Under the pieces are notes generated by a model. The model did not search any database and was not told the origin of the DNA. It worked only from the letters and a program-made list of their open reading frames with translations. The translations under genes were made by a program, and so were the position numbers. 64,000 nt of DNA from Paenibacillus helianthi (GTDB lineage Bacteria; Bacillota; Bacilli; Paenibacillales; Paenibacillaceae): the NCBI RefSeq assembly GCF_001909055.1, contig NZ_LVWI01000045.1:1-64000 (forward strand). Direction: 5' to 3'. Shown here one piece after another: positions 50,509 through 58,922 of the stretch. Position 1 is the stretch's first letter, and every line of letters starts with the position of its first letter.

Positions 50509-52156
50509 TTTCCGGGTATTGAAGCTGCTTGACCGGCTGCGGGGCGTATTCAAGAGGGCTGGTGTGGATTATGAGATGCTGCGCAGCATTCTGCAGGTAA
50601 AGCTGACCATGGACGGAAGGCGGACACCGACAGTGCTTGGAACACAGAAGAGCGGCCAGGAAACCGAGGGTTCGCCTCTCCGGGTACAGTGGATTTATCT
50701 ATTGCTTGGACTTATGCTGATCCTCTTCGTTGTACCTGATAGCAACTACATGCTGACCATGAGTGTGCTGTTTGCAGTTGTTATGTTTATGATCACGACC
50801 ACCCTGATCTCTGATTTCTCTTCAGTCATGCTGGATTTACGGGACAAGAACATTCTGTTCTCCAAGCCGGTGGACCGCAGGACGCTGAACATGGCTAAGA
50901 GCCTCCACGTTCTGATTTATCTGGTTTCGCTGACGCTAACCCTGACGGCACCCTCGCTCGTAGTTGCCTTGTTTAAACAAGGGGTGCTGTTTTTTCTGAT
51001 CTATGCGGTGGAAATTCTGCTGATGGATGGCTTTATTCTTGTAATTACCGCGCTGCTCTATTTGCTGATTATGAGGGTCTTTGACGGGGAAAAACTCAAG
51101 GATATCATCAACTATATTCAAATTATTTTGTCCATCGGGATTGCGGTAGGGTACCAGCTGGTTCCGCGGCTGTTCAATATGACAGACCTGACAGGCTCCT
51201 TCCAGCCCGTCTGGTGGCAATACTTCATTGCACCTGCCTGGTTTGCTGCTCCGTTTGAGGTACTGGTGGGTGGAAGCAGGGGGACGGAGTTTACGGTGCT
51301 GGCGGTACTGGCTGTCATCATTCCGCTGATTCTGCTATATACGTATATCAAGCTGATGCCGCTGTTCGAACGGAGCCTGCAGAAGCTGGCGGAGCAGGGG
51401 GCTGCCGGTAAAGACAGTGGCCGCTATCCCCGCTTGTTGTCAGAACTTTTATGCCGGGATAAGGCAGAGGCCATGTTCTTCCGGTTCACCTGGGCAATGA
51501 TGAGAAATGAACGGGATTTCAAACTAAAGGTGTATCCGACTGTCGGGTTATCGTTAGTGCTGCCTTTTATCTTCATATTCAACCAGGTGTGGAGCAGTGA
51601 TCCGGCGGTGCATACAGAATCCAAAGCCCATTTGTTCATCTATCTCAGTGCGCTGCTGCTGCTGACTGTAGTACAAATGCTCCGCTATTCTGCCAGCTAC
51701 AAGGGTGCCTGGATTTACAGAACCATTCCGCTGCCCGAAACAGCTCCCGTGTACCGGGGAATGCTTAAGGCCGCGCTGCTGCGGCTTATGCTTCCGTTGT
51801 TTGTTCTGGAGTCAGCCGTTTTCCTCTGGCTGTTCGGAGCCCGGATTCTTCCGGATCTGGCCGCTGTAATGCTGGCATTACCTTTATTTGCGTTAATCTG
51901 CTTCCGGGTGCTGCCGCCGGCGCTTCCGTTCTCGGAGAAATACGAGGCGGCGAAGCAGAAGGAGTTCTCAGTTAGCGGATTTGTACTGATCTTTATCCTG
52001 ATGGGAATGGCGGGCCTTCATTATATGTTCACTCTTATCTCACCGGGGGTTTACATCTATTTGGTAATTTTGGCAGCTGTAAATGTATGGGCTTGGCGCG
52101 CAGCCTTTCCTCGTAAAGGTTCGCAGTCCGGACAAATCCCAACCCTCGGCGCATGA
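50501..52156 (+). CDS. ABC-2 type membrane protein partner
   Basis: A 551-residue membrane protein with about ten hydrophobic segments and a hydrophilic N-terminus of about 65 residues. I do not see a named family motif. Placement and size fit the large permeases of two-gene ABC exporters in Paenibacillus and Bacillus. The ATG overlaps the last 8 bp of the ATPase gene, with GGAGAAGG upstream, so the two products are made together. No terminator is obvious after it. Confidence 0.8.
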   Translation: MNDFRVLKLLDRLRGVFKRAGVDYEMLRSILQVKLTMDGRRTPTVLGTQKSGQETEGSPLRVQWIYLLLGLMLILFVVPDSNYMLTMSVLFAVVMFMITTTLISDFSSVMLDLRDKNILFSKPVDRRTLNMAKSLHVLIYLVSLTLTLTAPSLVVALFKQGVLFFLIYAVEILLMDGFILVITALLYLLIMRVFDGEKLKDIINYIQIILSIGIAVGYQLVPRLFNMTDLTGSFQPVWWQYFIAPAWFAAPFEVLVGGSRGTEFTVLAVLAVIIPLILLYTYIKLMPLFERSLQKLAEQGAAGKDSGRYPRLLSELLCRDKAEAMFFRFTWAMMRNERDFKLKVYPTVGLSLVLPFIFIFNQVWSSDPAVHTESKAHLFIYLSALLLLTVVQMLRYSASYKGAWIYRTIPLPETAPVYRGMLKAALLRLMLPLFVLESAVFLWLFGARILPDLAAVMLALPLFALICFRVLPPALPFSEKYEAAKQKEFSVSGFVLIFILMGMAGLHYMFTLISPGVYIYLVILAAVNVWAWRAAFPRKGSQSGQIPTLGA

Positions 52157-52223
52157 TGCGAACACGCAAATATGGACATTTTTTGCCGACACTAAAAAAA
52201 GGATTCAAGTTCCAGTATTTACT

Positions 52224-52252
52224 TAGACAGTGTACTAAATACAGGGTAGAAT
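52224..52252 (+). promoter_or_regulatory. SigA-type promoter of the MHYT-GGDEF-EAL gene
   Basis: TAGACA (52224-52229), a 17-nt spacer and TAGAAT (52247-52252). Each hexamer matches consensus at 5 of 6 positions. It is about 130 nt before the start codon. Confidence 0.55.
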
Positions 52253-52383
52253 ACAGCTAAAGTTAACTTTCAGGGATGGCCTATATTTCCGCACTCTTCC
52301 ATTTATCTGATATTCGTATATATTTTTTACTTCATACATGTACTGCGGCGACGATGATAATTAAACGGGTAAAGAGGTCGACT

Positions 52384-54393
52384 ATGGATCAAATGGGAAT
52401 CCAATATAATATATGGATTGTTTTACTATCTTTTGCGCTAGCTGCTTCTGCAGCTTATTCGGCGCTTAATTTGATCTCACAGGCTTCCCGTTCGGCAGGG
52501 AACGTAAGACGCTTGTGGCTGCTCTCCGGAGCTTGTGTGCTTGGCAGCGGCATTTGGGCCATACACTTTGTGGGGCTGATGGCCAGCCGCCTGCCCTTCG
52601 AGGTTAGATATCAAGGGGGCATGGCTGTTTTGTCGCTGCTCATCAGTGTGCTTGCCAGTTATGTGTCGCTATGGATTGCCACTATGCCCCGCCAGAGTAC
52701 GGGGCGTTTGTTCCTCAGCGGCATGATTCTCGGCTGCGGAATTTCCGCTATGCATTATTTGGGCATGTCCTCCATGAAGATGGGGGGGAGAATCCATTAT
52801 GAGATGCCCACCCAGGGGCTATCCGTTGTTGTTGCCTGTTTGGCCTCATATACTGGAGTGTTCCTCTTTCGCAGGTTCAAGGATTATCCCGGGTTCAGCC
52901 GCTGGAAATTGTACTCCTCGCTGTTTATCGGGATCGCGGTTACGGGGATGCATTACATCAGCTTGCGGGCCAGTCATTTGGAGGTTAACAGCTGGCTTGG
53001 TGCGAGGCCTGTTCTCGTCCAGACAAATGTCATTCTGCTGACGGGGGTTTCTCTTGTCACTTTATTTATGCTTGCGGTATCCGGCGGCGCGGTTCTTCTG
53101 GACCGGCACGGGCTGGAGCGCATGGCCTATCATGATCCGTTGACCGAGCTGCCGAACCGCCATGGGCTGGAACGGTACTTCAAAAATGAATTTTTTGGCG
53201 GGCCCTCAGGAGCAGTGTTCTTTGTCGATTTGGACCGTTTTAAGTCCATTAACGATACCCTGGGACATGATATTGGGGATATGCTGCTGCAGGAAGTTGC
53301 CGAGAGATTGCGGAATGTGATTGGTACCAAGGGCAAGGTTTTCCGACTGGGAGGAGATGAATTTCTGATTGCCCTTCCGGTCTGCACCATGGAAGATGCC
53401 CGGGAAGAGGCTCACCATGTCCTAGGAGAAGTGAAGAAGTCGTACAGTATTGAGGGGAATGAGCTGTACGTCACAGCGAGCGTAGGCATCAGCATGACTC
53501 CTGTCCATGGGATTGACCGCTCTGCCTTGATGAAGGCTGCCGACACGGCACTCTATACCTCCAAGGACTCCGGCAAGAATAAGTTCAGCGTATTCGATCA
53601 GGAAATGAACCGCAACCAGCTACGCAGGATGTCGCTGGAGAAGGATCTGCGCAAGGCGCTTGCCCGTTCTGAATTCATGGTAGTATATCAGCCTAAATGG
53701 GATTCTCTTATGAATGTAACCGTCGGGCTGGAGGCGCTGCTGCGCTGGAGGCATCCGGAACACGGTATTATTTCACCTGCCGAATTCATTCCGATTGCGG
53801 AGGAAACCGGGCTGATCGTGCCGATTACCTATTGGATGCTGCATGATGTATGCAGCCAGAATATGCTCTGGCACAAAGCGGAGGTGGCGAGTGTTGCCGT
53901 CTCCATCAACATGTCCGCCCGGATGTTTGAAGGCGGCTCCCTGTATGATGTGGTCGAAGAGGCGCTGGTCCGCTCCGGTCTGGAACCTCACTTTTTGGAA
54001 CTGGAAATTACAGAGTCCATCGCTATGAACAATATGGAAGAGACGGTAGCTCAGCTCTCCAAGCTGCGGAACCTTGGAGTGCGGGTATCGCTCGATGACT
54101 TTGGAACAGGCTTCTCCTCTCTGGGCAATCTGGATGAAATTCCGGTGAATACGCTGAAGATTGACCAGGTATTCATCCGCAAGAGCAAGATGCATTCCAA
54201 GAAGGCGATCATCAGCAATATCATTGCCATCGCCAGCAATCTCAACATGGAGGTAGTTGCCGAAGGCGTGGAGACACCTGAGCAGATTGAGCTGCTGCAG
54301 TCCTTGGGCTGCCGGGTGATGCAGGGCTTTTATTACGGAAGGCCGATGCCAGTCAGCGAGTTGGGCCAATGGTTTATTGAGAATACGGCGTAA
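52384..54393 (+). CDS. GGDEF-EAL protein with MHYT membrane sensor
   Basis: A 669-residue membrane protein. The N-terminal MHYT domain has three family motifs, AIHFVG (59-64), AMHYLG (122-127) and GMHYIS (188-193), within seven helices. It is thought to sense a diatomic gas through bound metal. A GGDEF domain (GGDEF at 323-327) and an EAL domain (EAL at 450-452, DDFGTGFSS, EGVET) follow with all catalytic motifs. This resembles B. subtilis YkoW-type proteins. AGAGGT precedes the ATG at 52384. A longer frame upstream has no ribosome site. Confidence 0.91.
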   Translation: MDQMGIQYNIWIVLLSFALAASAAYSALNLISQASRSAGNVRRLWLLSGACVLGSGIWAIHFVGLMASRLPFEVRYQGGMAVLSLLISVLASYVSLWIATMPRQSTGRLFLSGMILGCGISAMHYLGMSSMKMGGRIHYEMPTQGLSVVVACLASYTGVFLFRRFKDYPGFSRWKLYSSLFIGIAVTGMHYISLRASHLEVNSWLGARPVLVQTNVILLTGVSLVTLFMLAVSGGAVLLDRHGLERMAYHDPLTELPNRHGLERYFKNEFFGGPSGAVFFVDLDRFKSINDTLGHDIGDMLLQEVAERLRNVIGTKGKVFRLGGDEFLIALPVCTMEDAREEAHHVLGEVKKSYSIEGNELYVTASVGISMTPVHGIDRSALMKAADTALYTSKDSGKNKFSVFDQEMNRNQLRRMSLEKDLRKALARSEFMVVYQPKWDSLMNVTVGLEALLRWRHPEHGIISPAEFIPIAEETGLIVPITYWMLHDVCSQNMLWHKAEVASVAVSINMSARMFEGGSLYDVVEEALVRSGLEPHFLELEITESIAMNNMEETVAQLSKLRNLGVRVSLDDFGTGFSSLGNLDEIPVNTLKIDQVFIRKSKMHSKKAIISNIIAIASNLNMEVVAEGVETPEQIELLQSLGCRVMQGFYYGRPMPVSELGQWFIENTA

Positions 54394-54423
54394 TAAATAC
54401 ATAGGTATAACCTGCCTCAGGCA

Positions 54424-54465
54424 GCAAAAAGCGCAGAACCTCATCGAGGGTTCTGCGCTTTTTGC
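54424..54465. terminator. Bidirectional terminator between the MHYT protein and chemoreceptor genes
   Basis: A 17-bp perfect stem (GCAAAAAGCGCAGAACC and its complement) around 8 nt. The A5 and T5 tracts within the arms give U-runs in both directions. The flanking genes are convergent. Confidence 0.9.
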
Positions 54466-54479
54466 TTGTATATGAAAGC

Positions 54480-56174
54480 CTAGATCTTGAACTTCTCTAC
54501 CAGAACCTGAAGCTTCTCCGCCAGTGAAGAGAGGAAAGCCGCGGAGGACTCTACTTCCTCCATCGCTGCAAGCTGCTCCTGGGAAGTGGCGGAGAGGGTC
54601 TCAGCACCTTCAGCCGTATGATTGGAGATCCTGACAATATTCTGAATCGCTTCTACCAGCCCGCCTGAGATGGATCCCAGCTCACGGACTGTCGCAGAAA
54701 TCTGCTGGCTTTGGGAAGACATGTCAGAGACTGAGGTTTCGATCTCGGAGAACGACTGGCCGGCAGACACGATCAGTTCCTTCCCTTGCTGCATCTCTTC
54801 CGTAGAGCGTCTCATCGTTTCACCGGCATTGTCCATCTGGCTGATAATCAGGCTGACCAGCTCCCCGATTTGTCCGGCAGACTTGGCGGAACGCTCAGCC
54901 AGCTTGCGGACGGAGCCGGCGACAATGGCGAAGCCCCGGCCCTCTTCTCCGGCCCGGGCGGCTTCTATAGCCGCATTCAATGCCAGCAGATTGGTTTCTT
55001 CGGCAATGCTGGCGATCGTGCCGACAATGTTCTCAATCTCTTTGGAGTGGCTGCCCAGTGTAGTGATAATGTCTGAAAGATCCTGGATGCTTCCGCTCAT
55101 AACGCCTATCTGTGTGGTTGTGGAGTCAATGGACTGCCGGCCCAGACGGGCCTTTTGGGCGTTGCTCGCAGCAGTATCCCTCGCACTGTCGGCATTGTCG
55201 GCGATCTCGGAGATGAAACGGGACATATCCTGCACGGATTTGTAGCTGCCTTCCAGGTCCTTCAGCTGGGTATTCGCGCCATCGGCAAGCTCAATAGTAA
55301 CATTCACACTGTGTTCGCCGGCCCGGTTCGTCTCCTGGGCGCTGGCAGACAGCTCCTGGGAGGAAGACGCTACCAGCATGGAGGTGTCATTCACCTGGGT
55401 GATCAGCTCACGCAGGCTCAACGTCATATCATTGAAGTTGCGGGCCAGTGTCCCGATTTCATCTTTGCTTTTGAAGAGCAGCGGTTCATGGGTAAGGTCG
55501 CCTCGGGCGATGGTATTCACAGAACCGGACAGCTTGGTAAGCGGACTGACCATACGACGGATTAACAGATAAGCGGCGAGTATGGCTACGATCAGAATTG
55601 ATGCGCCGATAATGAAAGGCTGAACAATAATATCCTTGGTCCGTTCCTGAATTAAAGGTCCGTCGAAATTGATAGCCATCAGTGCAATAATGGGTTTGCT
55701 GGGATCATGATCCTGATAAATGGGGCCATATCCGGTTTTGAGCGAGGTGTCTTGGTAGGTATATACTTTGGAGTATGCAGAATGCTTCATGGTAGTTATC
55801 ATAGCTTTATCTTCTTCTGCGAAGTAGAAGGAATCACCGGCTTTGTAGCCTCTTTTCTTCATGCTGGCATCGGCGGCGAGAATCTTACCGTCCAGAGAAA
55901 GGATGAATGCTTCTTTAAAAATTGGCTTATGAGCCACAATCCAGCCGATCCGGTCTTCAATAGCAGCCACCTTGCTGTTATCTCCACCAACAAGTGCCGC
56001 AATGTCTGCGGGATCAATCAGGCCAGTCGTGATGTTGGCGCAGCCCACCAGCTCGATTCCAGCAGCCTCATCCACTTGATGATAAGCGGTGCGGTAACCA
56101 AAGAATCCAATGGAAGACCCGACCAAAAGCAACACAATAAGCATCATCCAGGTTAATTTTGTTGCCAGCTTCAT
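54480..56174 (-). CDS. Methyl-accepting chemotaxis protein
   Basis: A 564-residue receptor with a helix at 9-28, an extracellular sensor (about 30-180) and a second helix near 190-210. A HAMP domain (about 210-265) and a cytoplasmic signalling coil follow, with the hairpin tip [16 protein letters not shown]. It feeds a CheA/CheW complex. The ligand is unknown. The ATG at 56174 has a GGTGG-type ribosome site about 10 nt upstream. It is monocistronic. The 56175-56384 gap contains a TATAAT on the minus strand near 56235 but no gene. Confidence 0.9.
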   Translation of the reverse strand: MKLATKLTWMMLIVLLLVGSSIGFFGYRTAYHQVDEAAGIELVGCANITTGLIDPADIAALVGGDNSKVAAIEDRIGWIVAHKPIFKEAFILSLDGKILAADASMKKRGYKAGDSFYFAEEDKAMITTMKHSAYSKVYTYQDTSLKTGYGPIYQDHDPSKPIIALMAINFDGPLIQERTKDIIVQPFIIGASILIVAILAAYLLIRRMVSPLTKLSGSVNTIARGDLTHEPLLFKSKDEIGTLARNFNDMTLSLRELITQVNDTSMLVASSSQELSASAQETNRAGEHSVNVTIELADGANTQLKDLEGSYKSVQDMSRFISEIADNADSARDTAASNAQKARLGRQSIDSTTTQIGVMSGSIQDLSDIITTLGSHSKEIENIVGTIASIAEETNLLALNAAIEAARAGEEGRGFAIVAGSVRKLAERSAKSAGQIGELVSLIISQMDNAGETMRRSTEEMQQGKELIVSAGQSFSEIETSVSDMSSQSQQISATVRELGSISGGLVEAIQNIVRISNHTAEGAETLSATSQEQLAAMEEVESSAAFLSSLAEKLQVLVEKFKI

Positions 56175-56384
56175 TATTTCTACCACCAACCCTACTTCTA
56201 ATGTTTTCAGCAATACTACTGTATCACTTCTACGATTATAGCTCATGAGCGGCTTGAGAGAATATAGTATTTTTGTGTCGGGAAATGCCGAATCGTGTAA
56301 AAAAAATCATATATAAAAGCATTGAATCATGGACTGTGATAATGTTACGCTTGATCAAGGACAAACGGACTGGAGCTGAAAGGA

Positions 56385-56816
56385 ATGTCGCAACCCATCG
56401 ATCCGCTGGTAGAACGTTTGGGATTATCCATGTGGAAGGTACAGCGGAAAATCACATCACAGATGTCTTTGCACAAAGAAATGGGACTTACCGTGCCGCA
56501 ATTTGGCCTGCTTCGTATGATCGCCCAGGAGCAGAATGCCCGTGTGATCCAGCTTGCGGACAAAATGGAGGTCAAGTCAAGTGCGGTAACAGTGATGCTG
56601 GATCGCCTGGAGCTGCTGGGACTTAGTGTGCGCGAGCCGGATGAGCAAGACCGCAGAGCCGTCATTGTGACCCTTACCGCCAAGGGGGAAAAGCTGCTGG
56701 AGGAGGCGAGATACCGCTACTTGCTGCTGCTTAGCGAGCATTTAGCCATATTGGAGCCGGAGGAGCTGCGCAATTTGGCTGACTATTATCTGATGCTGGA
56801 GCAGCAGGAGCGTTAA
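56385..56816 (+). CDS. MarR-family transcriptional regulator
   Basis: A 143-residue winged-helix regulator. ARVIQLADKMEVKSSAVTVM is the recognition region and VREPDEQDRRAVIVTLT is the wing. Two long helices at the ends form the dimer. No operon partner lies next to it on the plus strand, so its targets are elsewhere or are itself. GGAG lies 9 nt before the ATG. A strong terminator follows. Confidence 0.84.
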   Translation: MSQPIDPLVERLGLSMWKVQRKITSQMSLHKEMGLTVPQFGLLRMIAQEQNARVIQLADKMEVKSSAVTVMLDRLELLGLSVREPDEQDRRAVIVTLTAKGEKLLEEARYRYLLLLSEHLAILEPEELRNLADYYLMLEQQER

Positions 56817-56870
56817 TTTCGGAGGGGAATTGCCGTTCCGGATAAAAATAATAAGGACTTTATAACAAAT

Positions 56871-56919
56871 GAGCTATCCCATAAGCCATGAAATGGCTGC
56901 TGGGACAGCTCTTGTTTTT
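56871..56919 (+). terminator. Rho-independent terminator after the MarR gene
   Basis: GAGCTATCCCA pairs with TGGGACAGCTC (56871-56911, one mismatch). An inner AGCCAT/ATGGCT stem lies between, and TTGTTTTTG follows. Confidence 0.85.
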
Positions 56920-57035
56920 GGAGCCGGATAGACGGTTGTGCTCGGGGAGGATCCTTCGCGAATGGACCATTGTTAATCGGTGCCTGGCCCAAAGACGGAC
57001 ACTACCGCTTTTCCGCGGGTCGCTAAAACAATTAT

Positions 57036-58010
57036 CTAAACTTCGAATACAGCTAGCTTAGAGATGGTTGCATGATATCCGCTTAGCACATCATCTATAA
57101 TAGCCTTAACGCTTTTAACCTCAGTGATCAAAGGGACAATTTGTCCCGCCATAACAGCACCCTTCTCTTCAACATCACCTTCCAGCATGGCCTTTTTCAA
57201 AGAACTTTCAGCAACCTCTTTCAGTTTTACAGCCGCCTCTGTTTTGCTGAATTGGTTCTCGATGTCGATCATTTCCTCAGAGAGTTTGTTCTTCAATTGT
57301 CTGCATGGCTCATCCGTTGAATATCCTGTGATCACAGTCTCCATATCACCGGCTTTGATCATGGCATTTTTGACATTTGGATGCACTACTGTTTCATCAG
57401 CACACATAAAAACTGTTCCCATTTCAATACCATCCGCACCAAGGGCAATTGCTGCCGCCATTCCCCGTCCATCTGCAATACCGCCGGAGGCTACTAAAGG
57501 TATGGATAGACAGTTCGCTGCTTGCGGAACAAGGACCGTGGTTGCCTCATAGGATGTATGTCCTCCTCCTTCCCAGCCTTTTACAATCACTGCATCTGCC
57601 CCGGCCTGCTCTGCCGTAATGGCGTCCTGAATTGTGCTTGCTTTCACAATCACTTTCAGGCCTAAATCATGCCAGATTGAAAAGTACTTTTTGGACAATT
57701 CCAGATCAAGCCCTAGTAAGGTATCTGCATAAATTACAGGCGGTTTCTCCTCCAGAACCACTTTTGTTACATGATCTAATAGCTCAGGAATCATAATAAC
57801 GTTAACACCAAAAGGCTTACTCGTTAGTTTTCTCGTAGCTATAATCTGTTCCTTAATAAACTCCGCAGGGGCAAAACCTACTCCCAGTACACCAAGTCCC
57901 CCGTTATCAGAAACTGCTGCCACCAAGGGTGCTGTTGATATCCAAGCCATAGGTCCCTGGATTACTGGTTTTTCAATCCCCAATACTGCGCTCAATCGAT
58001 TCTTGGACAT
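57036..58010 (-). CDS. Nitronate monooxygenase / FabK-like flavoprotein
   Basis: A 324-residue FMN-dependent TIM-barrel protein of the nitronate monooxygenase/2-nitropropane dioxygenase family. It has IQGPMAWISTAPLVAAVS at the N-terminus, GADAVIVKGWEGGGHTS near 140 with the catalytic His, and PLVASGGIADGRGMAAAIALGADG in outline near 175. FabK enoyl-ACP reductases look very similar, so the reaction is not certain. GAAGGAG precedes the ATG. It is divergent from the TetR gene and, like it, AT-richer than the surroundings. Confidence 0.86.
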   Translation of the reverse strand: MSKNRLSAVLGIEKPVIQGPMAWISTAPLVAAVSDNGGLGVLGVGFAPAEFIKEQIIATRKLTSKPFGVNVIMIPELLDHVTKVVLEEKPPVIYADTLLGLDLELSKKYFSIWHDLGLKVIVKASTIQDAITAEQAGADAVIVKGWEGGGHTSYEATTVLVPQAANCLSIPLVASGGIADGRGMAAAIALGADGIEMGTVFMCADETVVHPNVKNAMIKAGDMETVITGYSTDEPCRQLKNKLSEEMIDIENQFSKTEAAVKLKEVAESSLKKAMLEGDVEEKGAVMAGQIVPLITEVKSVKAIIDDVLSGYHATISKLAVFEV

Positions 58011-58103
58011 ACAAACTTCTCCTTCTATGCTTGTGCATGGCTATTTATATGAATATTATAATTAAGGAAAAATATAAAAAATATCAGTAAAGCCTGCCCC
58101 GAT

Positions 58104-58119
58104 TGTTGCTTAAGCAACA
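58104..58119. promoter_or_regulatory. 16-bp perfect palindrome, candidate TetR operator
   Basis: TGTTGCTTAAGCAACA lies between the divergent nitronate monooxygenase and TetR genes. A related ATATGTTGTT half-site follows 12 nt downstream. The usual arrangement suggests the TetR protein binds here. Confidence 0.65.
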
Positions 58120-58183
58120 CATCATATGGAATATGTTGTTCTCAATCTATGATTATTGTGAACATATTGGAGTGTGAACCCTA

Positions 58184-58792
58184 TTGAAGGATATTACAGA
58201 CTTGCGCGTGATCAAAACCATTGAAAATATAAAGCGGGGATTTGAAGCATGCATTCGCCAAAAAACCTTTTCGTCTATTTCTGTAAGAGATATTACGGCT
58301 GCAGCCAGAATTAACCGTTCTACATTCTACAAGTATTATGAGGATAAATACCAGCTGAGAGAATTACTCGTAAAATCAACACTTGGAGACCTTGCAAACA
58401 ATGTTAATTTAGCCTCTTTTAATCTGGAGAATAAACAAACCAATGAATCACTGAATGCTTTAAGAAAACAACTCGAATTTATGTATGATCATAAAGACTG
58501 GTATCTTATTTTGTGGAATAAAAATATGGAGTTATTGATCTATGAAGATATGGTGCGGTTATTTGAAAGAAGGACCCGGGAATGTCTTTGTGAAAACAGG
58601 AAGGGAACGGAAACGGGGAAGGAAAAGGAGCTTTCAGAAAAACAAGAGTTATTAACTCGTCTGTTTGCATCGTCTGCAATGACTACGGTGAAGTGGTGGT
58701 ACGAATATTCACCCCACATGATCCCGGCTGATGTGGCAAATATTATTATGGACAACATTAAATTTGGAATGCATCGAGCCTTTGAGATATAG
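58184..58792 (+). CDS. TetR-family transcriptional regulator
   Basis: A 202-residue regulator. The N-terminal helix-turn-helix includes SISVRDITAAARINRSTFYKYY, the TetR signature. The C-terminal ligand-binding domain is of the TetR_C_7-like type, with CLCENRKGTE in a charged loop. The start is TTG at 58184 with GGAG about 11 nt upstream, which is weak. It is divergent from the nitronate monooxygenase gene and probably represses it through the palindrome between them. Base composition is clearly lower in GC than the flanking genes. Confidence 0.83.
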   Translation: MKDITDLRVIKTIENIKRGFEACIRQKTFSSISVRDITAAARINRSTFYKYYEDKYQLRELLVKSTLGDLANNVNLASFNLENKQTNESLNALRKQLEFMYDHKDWYLILWNKNMELLIYEDMVRLFERRTRECLCENRKGTETGKEKELSEKQELLTRLFASSAMTTVKWWYEYSPHMIPADVANIIMDNIKFGMHRAFEI

Positions 58793-58815
58793 ATTGATCA
58801 ACGGTTAAACGTAAA

Positions 58816-58881
58816 AAAAGAAACCACTCTTTTAGTAAAATGGAGTTGCTACATATCCATTTCAAAGGAGAGGTTTCTTTT
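58816..58881. terminator. Nested inverted repeat, probable bidirectional terminator
   Basis: AAAAGAAACCACTC (58816-58829) pairs with GAGAGGTTTCTTTT (58868-58881) with one mismatch. Inside it AAATGGA (58838-58844) pairs with TCCATTT (58856-58862). The A- and T-runs at the outer ends suit termination for both convergent genes. It could also be the remnant of a small mobile element. Confidence 0.6.
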
Positions 58882-58922
58882 GTATATTTCTGTTGAGGCA
58901 AGACTGTTTTTTGGATGGCGTA

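Noticed and set aside
58882..58922. Transposase remnant downstream of the 66-bp inverted repeat
   Set aside because: A short frame (about 19 codons) is open next to the repeat but matches nothing recognisable and is too short to support.
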